A DNA stretch of 64,000 nucleotides from Roseburia sp. (GTDB taxonomy: Bacteria; Bacillota; Clostridia; Oscillospirales; Ruminococcaceae), in the NCBI GenBank assembly GCA_023666265.1, contig JAMPCH010000003.1, positions 1-64,000 on the forward strand, in the 5' to 3' direction. Both the position numbers and the translations under genes were made by a program. Below are positions 48,619-57,300 of the stretch, piece after piece. Positions within the stretch are counted from its first letter, which is position 1. Each line of letters starts with the position of its first letter. The notes under the pieces were generated by a model that saw only the letters and a program-made list of their open reading frames with translations, was not told the origin of the DNA and ran no database searches.

Positions 48619-49454
48619 CTGCTTTGAAGGCGCTTCGCCATCAGCGTGTTCTTCATCAGCATTGCGATCGTCATCGGTCCGACCCCGCCGGGAACGGGCG
48701 TAATGAACGAAGCCTTTTTCGCCGCCTCCTCAAATTTCACGTCGCCGCAAAGCTTTCCCTCGGCGTTACGGTTCATACCGACGTCGATCACGACCGCGCC
48801 CTCTTTGATCATGTCGGCGGTCACGAAATCCGCCTTTCCGACCGCGCTCACCAAGAGATCGGCGCGGCGGCAGACCTCCGCTAAATTTTTCGTCCGCGAG
48901 TGACAGATCGTGACCGTCGCGTTCTCGTGGAGGAGGAGCATCGCCATCGGCTTCCCGACGATATTCGAGCGCCCGATCACGACACATTCCTTCCCGCCGA
49001 TCTGTGTTCCCGTGCTGTGGATCAGCTCCATAACCCCTGCGGGTGTACAGGGGAGGAAGGCGTAATTCCCGATCATGATCCTCCCGACGTTCTCCGCGTG
49101 AAAAGCGTCCACGTCCTTGAGCGGCGAGATCCGCTCGATCACCTTCTTTTCGTCCAGCCCTTTCGGGAGCGGGAGCTGGACTAAGATCCCGTTGATCTTT
49201 TCGTCCGCGTTGAGCGTATCGATCAGCTCTAAAAGCTGCTCCTGCGTCGTCTCCTCGGGGAGCGCGTACTCAAAGGAGCGGATCCCGCAGACCTCGCACG
49301 CCTTCTTTTTATTGTTTACATAAACGCGGCTCGCGGGGTCGTTCCCGACGATCACGACCGCCAGCCCGACCGAGAGCCGATCCCGCTCGATTTCCGCGCG
49401 GATCGCCTCTTTTATTTTTTGTGAAACCGCTTTTCCGTCAATGATCTCTGCCAT
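48615..49454 (-). CDS. folD: Bifunctional methylenetetrahydrofolate dehydrogenase/cyclohydrolase FolD
   Basis: The 279-residue protein is a full-length FolD, which converts 5,10-methylene-THF to 10-formyl-THF with NADP. Signatures are GLAVVIVGNDPASRVYVNNK with the conserved Tyr and Lys, GILVQLPLPKGLDEKKVIER, PCTPAGVMELI, VVIGRSNIVGKPMAMLLLHE, and FITPVPGGVGPMTIAMLMKN. Cytoplasmic, one-carbon metabolism. RBS GAAAGGAAG. It lies downstream of lgt on the same strand with a 58-base gap. Confidence 0.97.
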   Translation of the reverse strand: MAEIIDGKAVSQKIKEAIRAEIERDRLSVGLAVVIVGNDPASRVYVNNKKKACEVCGIRSFEYALPEETTQEQLLELIDTLNADEKINGILVQLPLPKGLDEKKVIERISPLKDVDAFHAENVGRIMIGNYAFLPCTPAGVMELIHSTGTQIGGKECVVIGRSNIVGKPMAMLLLHENATVTICHSRTKNLAEVCRRADLLVSAVGKADFVTADMIKEGAVVIDVGMNRNAEGKLCGDVKFEEAAKKASFITPVPGGVGPMTIAMLMKNTLMAKRLQSR

Positions 49455-49512
49455 ATAGATCTTCTTCCTTTCTTTATTAGACCAACTCGGAAACTTCCGA
49501 AATGCTGTCTGA

Positions 49513-50550
49513 TTAGTCCTTTTTGTTCCGCTCCTCGTCGCCGAAAATGCTCGGGGCGATCTCCTCTGCTTTTCCCGCCTTTTTGAGCGCCTTATAGGCT
49601 TTTTGGGTCTCTTTTTCGAGCTTTATATTGAGTTCATATTCCGCGATCCTTCGTTTTCGCTCCTCGGTATCCCTTTGGAGCTGATAGCCCGCGTCTTTTT
49701 TCACCTTCCCTTTAAAATAAAACAAAAGGATCAGACAAAAAGCCGCCGAGGCGAAGCCGAGGAGCTGGGACACCCGAAGCGGACCGATATAGAGGCTGTC
49801 CGTCCTTAGCCCTTCGATCAAGCCGCGCCCCGCCCCGTACCAGATCACGTAGTAGAGGAAAAGCTCTCCGTCAAAGGTCTGGATCCGCGAAAGGACGAAA
49901 TGGATCAAGATGATCCCAAGCCCGCACCATAAGCTCTCGTATAAAAAACAGGGGTGGACGAGCGCGTATCCGCTCGTACCGAGCTCCTCCTGCGCGGCGA
50001 TCACCTCGGGATAACGCGCGATGACCGACCCCGTCATTCCCCAAGGGAGGTCGCCCGCCGTCGGCGCGCCGAACGCCTCTTGGTTGACGAAGTTCCCCCA
50101 GCGACCGATCGCCTGACCGATGAGAAAGCCCGTCCCACCCACGTCCATCATGGGGAGGATCGGCGCTTTTTTGACCTTACATACGAGTACCCCGACGATC
50201 ACACCCGCGATGATCCCGCCGTAAATGGCGAGACCCCCTTTATGGATCTCGGTGAGCGCCGACCAAAAGGTGAATTTTTCCTCGTTCGCGGGGTTTAAGT
50301 TCCAAAAAATACAGTAATACGCCCTCGCGCCGACAAAGCCCGCGATCCCGCCGTAAAGCGCCACGTCGAATACCTCGTCGCCCGTTACGCCGTATTTTTT
50401 TCCTCTTTTTGAACAGTATAGGACGGCGAGGAAGATCCCCGCCGCGATAATGATCGCGTACCAGTAGATGTTAAAGCCGAAAACGGAGAAGGCGGCTCGG
50501 TCGATCTGTATCTCTCCCGAGAAAAGATTCGGAAATTCAATGGTTTCCAC
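49513..50550 (-). CDS. lgt: Prolipoprotein diacylglyceryl transferase
   Basis: The 345-residue membrane enzyme transfers a diacylglyceryl group to the lipobox cysteine. The Lgt signature GRWGNFVNQEAFG is present near residue 147. HKGGLAIYGGIIAGVIVGV (variant of the HGGL motif) and late GAGRGLIEGLRTDSLYIG with the essential Arg are also present. Seven membrane helices are expected. A Lys/Glu-rich cytoplasmic tail of ~70 residues exceeds the usual length. The many lipoproteins in this window would be its substrates. It lies 5 bases after the M16 peptidase gene. Confidence 0.96.
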   Translation of the reverse strand: METIEFPNLFSGEIQIDRAAFSVFGFNIYWYAIIIAAGIFLAVLYCSKRGKKYGVTGDEVFDVALYGGIAGFVGARAYYCIFWNLNPANEEKFTFWSALTEIHKGGLAIYGGIIAGVIVGVLVCKVKKAPILPMMDVGGTGFLIGQAIGRWGNFVNQEAFGAPTAGDLPWGMTGSVIARYPEVIAAQEELGTSGYALVHPCFLYESLWCGLGIILIHFVLSRIQTFDGELFLYYVIWYGAGRGLIEGLRTDSLYIGPLRVSQLLGFASAAFCLILLFYFKGKVKKDAGYQLQRDTEERKRRIAEYELNIKLEKETQKAYKALKKAGKAEEIAPSIFGDEERNKKD

Positions 50551-50555
50551 GCGGC

Positions 50556-51839
50556 TTATCCCTCCTTTTCCTTCGGCGGCTCGATCACGGAAAGACTGTG
50601 ATTGTCGAGATCGAGCGCTTTCAGCGCCTCGTTTACGTCCTCATAGCTCGCCGCCGCCGTATATTCGATATTCGCGTAAGCGTTCGAGCCGAATAGGTGC
50701 GCGTTCAGCACCCTCCGCGCGATCCCGCCGACGCTCCGAAACGACTTCAGCGTGTCGCCGTAGGTCATCTTTTTCACGATCTCAAAGTCCTCGCGGGGAA
50801 GTCCCTCTCGCTGACAGCGCGTAAGCTCCTTTACGACCTCGTCGCATAGACGGCGCGGGTCGCGCGATTCGCCGCTCACGAAGGGGAGGAAGAAGCCTCG
50901 CCCCTCGAATAAGCCCGTACAGAAATTGTCGTCGATCAGCCCCTCGTCGTACAGGCGGCAGTAGAAATCGGAATTTCGTCCGAGCGCCGTGTTGAGCGCG
51001 AGGGTCAGGAGGATAAAGCGCCGCTTCTGCTCGCTCTTCTCGGGGAGCGGTACTTTAAAGCCGATCTGAAAGAGCGGGATCGCACAGGGAAATTCACGTA
51101 CCGTGTATTTTTCCCGAACCTCGGGCGGCTCCTCCGGGACGAGGACGGAGAGACGGGGGTCGTCCCCCGGCTTTAGCAGCTCGTCACAGATCGCGAGCGC
51201 CTCGTCGGGGTCAAAGCTCCCCACGATGGAGAGTACCATATTGTTTAAGTTGTAGAAGGTGTTGTAACAGCGATAAAGAAGCTCTTTATCGATCTTTTGG
51301 ATACTCTCGACCGTACCGGCGATGTCGATACGGACGGGGTTATGATGATAGACTGCGTCGAGACAGTTATAGAATACGCGCGTCCCGGGGTCGTCGAGAT
51401 ACATCTTGATCTCCTGCTCGATGATCCCGCGCTCCTTCTCGACGTTTTCGTCGGTGAAATACGGCTTTTGTACGAAATCGAGGAGGAGGCGGAGATTTTT
51501 GGCGAAATCCTTTGTACTCATAAAAAGATACGCCGTCGAATCAAAGCTCGTATAAGCGTTGACGTCCGCGCCCGTCTCGGCGAATCGGTCAAAGGCGTTA
51601 CACTCCTCGCTCTCAAAAAGCTTATGCTCGAGGTAATGGGCGATCCCCTCGGGGACGGTCACATAATCGTCGTCCGAGGCGGTCTTAAAGGTCGTATCGA
51701 CCGAGCCGTAACGGGTCGAAAAGAGCGCGACCGCCGTCCGATCCTTCGTCGGATAAAGACAGATCGTACAGCCGCTCGGGTGATGAACGACCGTATACTG
51801 TTCGCCGAGCCGTTCGGAGGAAATGATCTCTTTTTTCAT
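50556..51839 (-). CDS. M16-family metallopeptidase, catalytic-type (YmfH-like)
   Basis: The 427-residue protein carries the inverted zinc motif HYLEH in GIAHYLEHKLFE (HxxEH) with the downstream Glu in ERGIIEQEIKMYLDDP, which are the M16 zinc ligands. TSFDSTAYLFMSTKDF and the C-terminal inactive-like domain follow. It corresponds to YmfH in the conserved YmfF-YmfH pair. Its start overlaps the stop of the YmfF-like gene by four bases (ATGA), so the two are coupled and probably form a heterodimer in the cytoplasm. The biological substrate is unknown. Confidence 0.92.
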   Translation of the reverse strand: MKKEIISSERLGEQYTVVHHPSGCTICLYPTKDRTAVALFSTRYGSVDTTFKTASDDDYVTVPEGIAHYLEHKLFESEECNAFDRFAETGADVNAYTSFDSTAYLFMSTKDFAKNLRLLLDFVQKPYFTDENVEKERGIIEQEIKMYLDDPGTRVFYNCLDAVYHHNPVRIDIAGTVESIQKIDKELLYRCYNTFYNLNNMVLSIVGSFDPDEALAICDELLKPGDDPRLSVLVPEEPPEVREKYTVREFPCAIPLFQIGFKVPLPEKSEQKRRFILLTLALNTALGRNSDFYCRLYDEGLIDDNFCTGLFEGRGFFLPFVSGESRDPRRLCDEVVKELTRCQREGLPREDFEIVKKMTYGDTLKSFRSVGGIARRVLNAHLFGSNAYANIEYTAAASYEDVNEALKALDLDNHSLSVIEPPKEKEG

Positions 51840-53149
51840 GCGTTCTCCTTTCCCGGGGCGAGGATATAGGTCGTATCGAGGCGAAACGATCGCGCCGCCT
51901 CGACGATCTCCTCTCTTGTGACGGCGAGGAGCTTTTTAAGCCTCTCCTCCGGGGTCTCGATGTCGTTCTCGAGTATCCGCGCCATATACCAGTTCGACGC
52001 GTTGTTTACCGTGTCGTACCACGCGCCGTAGTTGTTTTCGAGCGCGGTCTTGATCTTTATAAGCTCCTCGTCGCTAAAGCTCCCGTTTTGGATCTCGCCG
52101 AGCTGGCGTAAGATCTCCTCCTTCGCTTTTTCGGCGTTCTCCGCCTCGATCCCGCTCTGGACGGTCATCGTCCCCTTTTCGGCTTCGAGGCTCGCGGCGC
52201 AGTAGTAGCAAAGCGAGAGCTTTTCTCTCACGACGGTAAAAAGCTTTGAGGTAATGCCCCCGCCGAAAAGATCGCACATCATAAGCGCGGCGTGACGATC
52301 CTTTATATCGGCTTTTAACGAGAGGACGAGCTTACTTTGAGCGACCTCCATCGGCTGAACGACCGAGATCGGCTCGGTTTTAAGAAGGCTCGGTCGGTTC
52401 TCGGGGCGGGGAAGGGGATCGCGCCCGATCTCGCCGAACGCCGCGCGAAAGCGCTCCTTCACCTCGGCGAAATCGCTTCGCCCGACGCAGAGGATCTCGA
52501 TGTTCTTCGTCCGAAGCGCCTCGGTATATGTCCGATAAGCCGATCGAGGCGTAAGCGCGCGAATATCCTCGTTCTTCCCGTAGACACAGACGGCGGCGGG
52601 TTCGCCGCGATAGGTCTCCTCCGTGCCGCGCCGATAGGCATAGGTCGCCTTATCGTTGATCTCCGCGTCGTTCATATCGATCAAAAGCTGTTGATAGACC
52701 TCAAAATTCTTCTCGGGGAAGATCCCGTCCTCGAGGACGGGGCGAAAAAGACAGCCGCAAAGAAGCTCCGCCAGCTCGGAGAGGATCTTTTCGCCCTCGA
52801 GCGCGTAAACGTCGTCGAGCGCCGTCCCGCAAAGCCCGAATTGCTGAATGTCTCCCGATTTCCCGACATGATCCCATATCCCCGCCGAATACAGCGCCGA
52901 AAGACGTCGGTTCAGGGCGCGCATCGTCGGGTGATCGACGCTCGACCGCGAAAGAATGAGCGGAAAAAACGCGTTCGCGGAGGCGCTTTCTTCGCTTAGT
53001 CGGTCGATAAAGCTCACGTCGATCTGATTGCTTTTAAATCGGCTGTTACGAAATGACGAGAAAAAAACGCCCTTCGCGATCTCCTCCCGTGAAAATTGTT
53101 GATCCAAAATTTTTTCATTCCTTTCTTTTTCGTAGGTATGAAGATCCAT
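51836..53149 (-). CDS. M16-family peptidase, non-zinc partner (YmfF-like)
   Basis: The 437-residue protein has the M16 fold but no HxxEH motif. It retains the substrate-binding C-terminal segment LFGGGITSKLFTVVREKLSL, then CYYCAAS with the conserved Arg/Tyr. This matches the YmfF subunit that completes the active site of YmfH. The ATG at 53149 has a weak SD and lies ~9 bases after a TATAGT box; a TTG at about 53107 with AAAGGA upstream is an alternative. It heads the YmfF-YmfH-Lgt-FolD series. Confidence 0.9.
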   Translation of the reverse strand: MDLHTYEKERNEKILDQQFSREEIAKGVFFSSFRNSRFKSNQIDVSFIDRLSEESASANAFFPLILSRSSVDHPTMRALNRRLSALYSAGIWDHVGKSGDIQQFGLCGTALDDVYALEGEKILSELAELLCGCLFRPVLEDGIFPEKNFEVYQQLLIDMNDAEINDKATYAYRRGTEETYRGEPAAVCVYGKNEDIRALTPRSAYRTYTEALRTKNIEILCVGRSDFAEVKERFRAAFGEIGRDPLPRPENRPSLLKTEPISVVQPMEVAQSKLVLSLKADIKDRHAALMMCDLFGGGITSKLFTVVREKLSLCYYCAASLEAEKGTMTVQSGIEAENAEKAKEEILRQLGEIQNGSFSDEELIKIKTALENNYGAWYDTVNNASNWYMARILENDIETPEERLKKLLAVTREEIVEAARSFRLDTTYILAPGKENA

Positions 53150-53214
53150 ACCTTATTACTATATCACAAAATCCTCGGATTTTCCATACTTTTCATAAAA
53201 AATTCAAAGAGATT

Positions 53215-53700
53215 TCAGTCGGCTGTGTATTTTTCGTGGCGGAGGTCGATCGTTCCGTCCTTTTCGATCGTGATGACCCCATAGGAGGGGTCGCTTCGCC
53301 CGCGCGGGAGCGTCGGACTTCCCGGGTTAAAGAGGCGAACGCCGCCGACCGTCTCGTTAAAGGGGACGTGCGTATGTCCAAAAAGCGCGAGCATACAGTC
53401 GTTCGCCGTCGCGGAGGCGGCGAGGGAGTTATACAGATAGCCGCGCATATATTGACTTCCGTGGGTGAGGAAAAAGCGATAGCCCCCGAGCGAAAAAACG
53501 TGGGTGATCGGATAGTCGCCCCAATCGTTATTCCCGCGCAACATTAAAAACGCGCGGTCGGGATAAAGCGCTCGAACGTCCTCATATTCCCGTTCGCCGT
53601 CGCCGAGGTGGATAAAAAGATCGGCGGAGCGGTTGTCGCTTACGATCCTCTCCATCGCCTCAAAATTATCGTGCGTGTCCGAAATGACGATGATCTTCAT
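53215..53700 (-). CDS. YfcE/MJ0936-type metallophosphoesterase
   Basis: The 161-residue protein begins MKIIVISDTHDNFEAMERIV, the first motif (DTHDN) of the calcineurin-like YfcE group. It continues FIHLGDGEREYEDV (GD), LMLRGNNDWGDYPITHVF (GNND), FLTHGSQYMRG (HG) and LALFGHTHVPFNETVGGVRL (GHTH) with NPGSPTLPRGRSDPSYG at the end. These are all five metal-binding blocks. It probably hydrolyses phosphodiesters or cyclic nucleotides. ATG 53700 is chosen; ATG 53712 within repeat C2 is an in-frame alternative. C2 supplies the RBS region. Confidence 0.93.
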   Translation of the reverse strand: MKIIVISDTHDNFEAMERIVSDNRSADLFIHLGDGEREYEDVRALYPDRAFLMLRGNNDWGDYPITHVFSLGGYRFFLTHGSQYMRGYLYNSLAASATANDCMLALFGHTHVPFNETVGGVRLFNPGSPTLPRGRSDPSYGVITIEKDGTIDLRHEKYTAD

Positions 53701-53709
53701 AATTATAAT

Positions 53710-53797
53710 CATTCCTTTCCTCTGGAGGCAGTTTGTGCCGAGAGGATTTGCCGAGGCACAAACAACGGGTTTGAAAAATCTTCGATTTTTCAAACTT
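53710..53797 (-). repeat. Dispersed double-hairpin repeat family C, copy 2
   Basis: Same architecture as copy C1 (24408-24505): hairpin GTTTGAAAAATC/GATTTTTCAAAC, then TTTGTGCC/GGCACAAA, then AGAGGAAAGGA before an ATG. The inner variable stem of C1 is replaced by a short AAATCC loop. It lies between the P-loop protein gene (ends 53811) and the YfcE-like gene. Confidence 0.8.
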
Positions 53798-53810
53798 TTT
53801 TCTCCTTCTT

Positions 53811-54326
53811 TTATGGCAGAACTGCCGCTTCTCGGCTTTTGAGCGCCTCGATAAACGCGTCCGCCTCTTCGCGGGAATGAAACACAACGATCCGCCTTCC
53901 TTCCCGATATTTTTCGAGGAGCGCGTCAATTTTCGGAAACTGTTCCGCGCGAAAGCCGACGATCCATTGACGAAGCTCCTCGCTAAGCTCCGTATCGAAC
54001 CAAGGCATATCCTCGCGCTTTTTCCCGAGTCGCGCCGTCGCCCCCGCGAGACAAACCTCGGTCGGGAGGTCGAACAGAAAAACGGTATCGGCGGCTTTCA
54101 TCCGCGTTTCGAGCGTTCGGTTATAATTCCCGTCGATGATCCAGCGCTCCTCCCGAAGCCATTCGCCGAGCCGACGGTCGAATTCCTCGCGGCTGATATT
54201 CGTTCGATCCGGCTTATGCCAGAGCAGGTCGAGATGATAGAGCGGAAATCCCGTCGCGTCGCGGAGCTTTCGCGAAAAGGTGCTTTTCCCCGCGCCGGGG
54301 CTACCGATGACGATGATCTTTTTCAT
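53811..54326 (-). CDS. P-loop NTPase, adenylate-kinase-like (FlaR/topology-modulation family)
   Basis: The 171-residue protein has a P-loop GSPGAGKSTFSRKL (residues 8-21), then YHLDLLWHKPDRTNISREEF and REERWIIDGNYNRTLETRMK, then TVFLFDLPTEVCLAGATARL. This WIIDGNY...R and FLD.P pattern marks the small adenylate-kinase-like proteins annotated as DNA topology modulation protein FlaR. Its true substrate is not known. The RBS is weak. It is the first gene of a minus-strand series that continues with the YfcE-like gene after repeat C2. Confidence 0.88.
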   Translation of the reverse strand: MKKIIVIGSPGAGKSTFSRKLRDATGFPLYHLDLLWHKPDRTNISREEFDRRLGEWLREERWIIDGNYNRTLETRMKAADTVFLFDLPTEVCLAGATARLGKKREDMPWFDTELSEELRQWIVGFRAEQFPKIDALLEKYREGRRIVVFHSREEADAFIEALKSREAAVLP

Positions 54327-54361
54327 GGCGTTTCCTCACAATGAATACTTGGGTTTAAGGC

Positions 54362-54390
54362 TTGACTTTTCGGTGTAAGAAGTGTAAAAT
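54362..54390 (+). promoter_or_regulatory. Sigma-A promoter for the small ORF-mnmA unit
   Basis: TTGACT (54362-54367), 17 bases, TAAAAT (54385-54390). Confidence 0.8.
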
Positions 54391-54417
54391 AGACAGCGTA
54401 GAGAAAGGAGGGATCGT

Positions 54418-54666
54418 ATGCTCCCAATTAAAACGCTTTCCGCGCTCGGCGATCTCCCCGCGGGGGAGGGCTTCAGCGCGATTCTCGGGGCGGCGCTTAA
54501 CGGACTGCTCGCGCTCGCGCTTATTTTCGCGGTACTGATCGTGATGGATCGGGTAAGGAAAAAGAAGGAGACGGAGAAACCGCCGAACGAGCCGAACGGC
54601 ACGCCTTCACAAAAAGAAAAGGACGAAACGGGAAAAAAAGAAGAAACGAGGGATAAGGAAGAATGA
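54418..54666 (+). CDS. Small single-helix membrane protein preceding mnmA
   Basis: The 82-residue protein has one membrane helix (FSAILGAALNGLLALALIFA) and a long charged C-terminal tail rich in Lys/Glu/Pro. The membrane part looks like the anchor of OadG-type proteins but the conserved gamma C-terminus is absent, so no family is assigned. Its stop overlaps the mnmA ATG (ATGA). The RBS is AAAGGAGGG. The tail segment at 54599-54615 resembles the complement of a family D arm with one mismatch, which suggests the tail could be partly repeat-derived. Confidence 0.7.
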   Translation: MLPIKTLSALGDLPAGEGFSAILGAALNGLLALALIFAVLIVMDRVRKKKETEKPPNEPNGTPSQKEKDETGKKEETRDKEE

Positions 54667-55739
54667 AAAAGGTCATGGTCGCGATGAGCGGCGGGGTAGA
54701 TAGCTCGGCGGCGCTCATCTTATTAAAAGAAGGATATGAGATCCTCGGCGTGACGCTAAAGCTCCACGACGGGGAGTATGAGACGGAGGGTGGTAAGACC
54801 TGCTGTTCCCTGAGCGACGTCGAGGACGCGCGTCAGGTCGCCTCCCGCTTCGGCGTCCCGCATTACGTGTATAATTTTAAAGAGCTTTTTCGCGAACAGG
54901 TGATTGAGCGCTTTGTCCGAGGCTATGAGCGGGGCGAAACGCCGAACCCCTGTATCGACTGTAACCGCTTTATTAAATTTGAGGGGCTACTCGACCGCGC
55001 CCGCTCGCTCGGCTGCGACCATATCGCGACGGGGCATTACGCGCGGATCGAGCGGGACGGGGAAAGCGGGCGGTATCTCTTAAAAAAAGCGATCTCGATC
55101 GACGGAAAAAACGAAAAGGATCAGTCCTACGTCCTTTATGACCTAACCCAAGAACAGCTCGCGCACACTTTATTCCCGCTCGGCGAGCTGGAAAAATCGG
55201 AGGTTCGCGCCCTCGCGGCGAAAAACGGTCTCGTCAACGCCGAGAAGCCCGACAGTCAGGATATTTGCTTCGTCCCGAACGGGGATTACGCCGCGTTTAT
55301 CGAGGGCTATACGGGGAAGTCCTACGCCCCGGGCGACGTACTCGACACGGGCGGCGCGGTCGTCGGGCGGCATGGCGGGCTGATCCATTATACCGTCGGA
55401 CAGCGGCGCGGTCTCGGGATCGCGTTCGGGAAGCCCGCCTATGTGATCGGGAAGAACGCCGACGAAAATACGCTCGTCGTCGGGTCGGAGAGGGAGCTGT
55501 ACGCCGATACCTTCCGCGCGCGGGAGCTGAACTGGATCTCGATCGAGGCGCTAAACGAGCCGATCCTTTGTAAGGCGAAGATCCGCTATCGTATGGAGGA
55601 GCAGTCCTGCGCCGTTTATCCCAAGGCGGACGGCTCGGTCACGGTCGTTTTTCGCGAGCCTCAAAGAGCGGTCACGCCGGGACAGCGGGCGGTCTTTTAC
55701 GACGGCGATACCGTGATCGGCGGGGGCGTGATCTGTTAA
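54663..55739 (+). CDS. mnmA: tRNA-specific 2-thiouridylase MnmA
   Basis: The 358-residue protein is a full-length MnmA, which thiolates uridine 34 of Lys, Glu and Gln tRNAs. The PP-loop AMSGGVDSSAALILL (near residue 6) is present. Further motifs are TPNPCIDCNRFIKFEGLLDR (first catalytic Cys), TGHYARIERDG, KDQSYVLYDLTQEQLAHTLF, KPDSQDICFVPNGDYAAFIE (second Cys), HYTVGQRRGLGIAFGKPAYV and AVTPGQRAVFYDGDTVIGGG. Cytoplasmic. It is translationally coupled to the small membrane ORF upstream. A convergent lipoprotein gene ends 4 bases after its stop. Confidence 0.97.
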   Translation: MKKVMVAMSGGVDSSAALILLKEGYEILGVTLKLHDGEYETEGGKTCCSLSDVEDARQVASRFGVPHYVYNFKELFREQVIERFVRGYERGETPNPCIDCNRFIKFEGLLDRARSLGCDHIATGHYARIERDGESGRYLLKKAISIDGKNEKDQSYVLYDLTQEQLAHTLFPLGELEKSEVRALAAKNGLVNAEKPDSQDICFVPNGDYAAFIEGYTGKSYAPGDVLDTGGAVVGRHGGLIHYTVGQRRGLGIAFGKPAYVIGKNADENTLVVGSERELYADTFRARELNWISIEALNEPILCKAKIRYRMEEQSCAVYPKADGSVTVVFREPQRAVTPGQRAVFYDGDTVIGGGVIC

Positions 55740-55743
55740 AACT

Positions 55744-57300
55744 CTAATCGCCCAGCCTTTCCGTATAATGCCCCGCGCCCTCGTCGATCTGTACGACCCT
55801 GTTTTGGATCAGATAGGTGCGGTAATAGGGAAGGGGATAGACCGCTCCCTCTCCGTCCTCCGTCTCGGCGGGGAGGGTAAAGTTTACGTGTAGGAGGTAC
55901 TCTCCGCCGCGAAGATACATCCCGACGATCTCCGCGCCCTCGGGGTAAAGCGAAAGTTCGGCTTTCAGCTCGTCGAGCGCCGTGAGAACGTCCGCGCGGT
56001 CGGCGAAATCCTCCTCCGTCACGGGGACGGCGGTCAGCTCCGTACAAGGGTACACAAAAAAGTACGGCTTATGGGTATGGGAAGGCTCAAAGGTCGAGTC
56101 ATAAAGGACAAATTCGTCGTTGAAGTTACATTCAAACGGGTAATATTCGCTCGGTCGGATCAACATTCCTCGACAGGAATTTTCATGTTCATAAAATTCT
56201 CCATCATGAACGCCGTAGATCGAACAGGGCAACCCGTTCCTGAACGGCTGAACAAAAAGAAGGTCGCCGATCCGCGTGAAATCGTATGCTCCGCCCGTTT
56301 CCGAGCCGGGGATCTCGCTGAACCCCGCCCCGTCCCAAAACTGGATCGCGTCGCTCGGCGAAGCCTGTACAAAAGCCTCATACTTCCCGTCTTGATCGAA
56401 GTCGTCAAAGGCGAAAAGGCTCGGCACTTCGCCGAACTTTTCCTCCGCCGCGTTTTTCGCCGCGATATATTGATGATAGAGCGAAACGATCGCGTCGGCG
56501 CGTTCGCCGTCGTCGGGAAGTTCGGTGAGATCACAGACGCAAAGTGAAAGCTCGTTCGCCTCGCGGGTCATACGCTCGCCCTCAAAAAGCCGGGTGTTAT
56601 ACGCGTCGTTATAGCTGTCCCGATCCGTCTCCTCCCCGTCGAGGAAGTAGGCGGGTTCTTTGAGCGGGAAGTTGTCCCCGACCGCGGCGGGTCGCCAAAA
56701 AAGATCTTCGGTCATGAGGACGCCGTCCTCGATCGCCGCGCGGGTCACAAGGTCACAGGAGGAGTGCGCCGAATGTTCATATTTGTTATGAATGTAAACA
56801 CAGTCCTCGCCGTAGCTGAAGCGGCAAAAGCCTTCGCGGGAGTAGCCGTCGAACGACCCGAGCTCCTCTCCGTCGAGGGTATAAACGACGGTCGGCATCA
56901 GCCCCTGTCCGCCGCTATGATAGACGAGATAAAGCTCGGGAACGCCGTCAAGGGTGAAGTCAAACAGTCCCGGATAAACGCCGAAGCCGATCGACGGGTG
57001 ATCGGCTAAGATCGCGGCGATCCGCTCCTTCGCCGCCTCGGTGAGGTGTCCGCTTTCGTCGATATACGCCCGTTCGCGGGGCGTTTCACGCTCCGTCTCG
57101 GCGGACGGAGCGCTACCTTCCGTATCTTCGGGTTCGGGCTTCGCTTCGGCGGGGTCTGTTTCTTTTTCCGCTTCCTCGTCCGGGGCGGCGGTCGTCGCGG
57201 TCGTTTCGGGCGTTTCCGCGTCTCGCGCGGAGCAAGCGCCACTTAGGAATATCACGCCAAGGAGTAGGGCGGACAGCCGCCGCCTTTTGTTCGTCTTCAT
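55744..57300 (-). CDS. Hypothetical lipoprotein, 518 aa
   Basis: The product has a signal peptide with lipobox LSGAC and a Thr/Glu/Pro linker to about residue 75. The rest is not a family I recognise. Two FG-GAP/EF-hand-like Asp-rich motifs are present, LFDFTLDGVPELYLVYHSGG and FAFDDFDQDGKYEAFVQASP, a pattern often seen in gut Clostridia surface lipoproteins where the loops may bind calcium. The Shine-Dalgarno AGGAAGG precedes the ATG by 5 bases and lies within the extended rex frame; the first ~62 codons of this gene also overlap that frame out of phase. Likely surface-exposed. Confidence 0.8.
   Translation of the reverse strand: MKTNKRRRLSALLLGVIFLSGACSARDAETPETTATTAAPDEEAEKETDPAEAKPEPEDTEGSAPSAETERETPRERAYIDESGHLTEAAKERIAAILADHPSIGFGVYPGLFDFTLDGVPELYLVYHSGGQGLMPTVVYTLDGEELGSFDGYSREGFCRFSYGEDCVYIHNKYEHSAHSSCDLVTRAAIEDGVLMTEDLFWRPAAVGDNFPLKEPAYFLDGEETDRDSYNDAYNTRLFEGERMTREANELSLCVCDLTELPDDGERADAIVSLYHQYIAAKNAAEEKFGEVPSLFAFDDFDQDGKYEAFVQASPSDAIQFWDGAGFSEIPGSETGGAYDFTRIGDLLFVQPFRNGLPCSIYGVHDGEFYEHENSCRGMLIRPSEYYPFECNFNDEFVLYDSTFEPSHTHKPYFFVYPCTELTAVPVTEEDFADRADVLTALDELKAELSLYPEGAEIVGMYLRGGEYLLHVNFTLPAETEDGEGAVYPLPYYRTYLIQNRVVQIDEGAGHYTERLGD

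Noticed and set aside
52337-52999. 220-codon plus-strand ORF
   Set aside because: Antisense to the YmfF-like gene, Arg/Asp-rich, no RBS and no recognisable motif.
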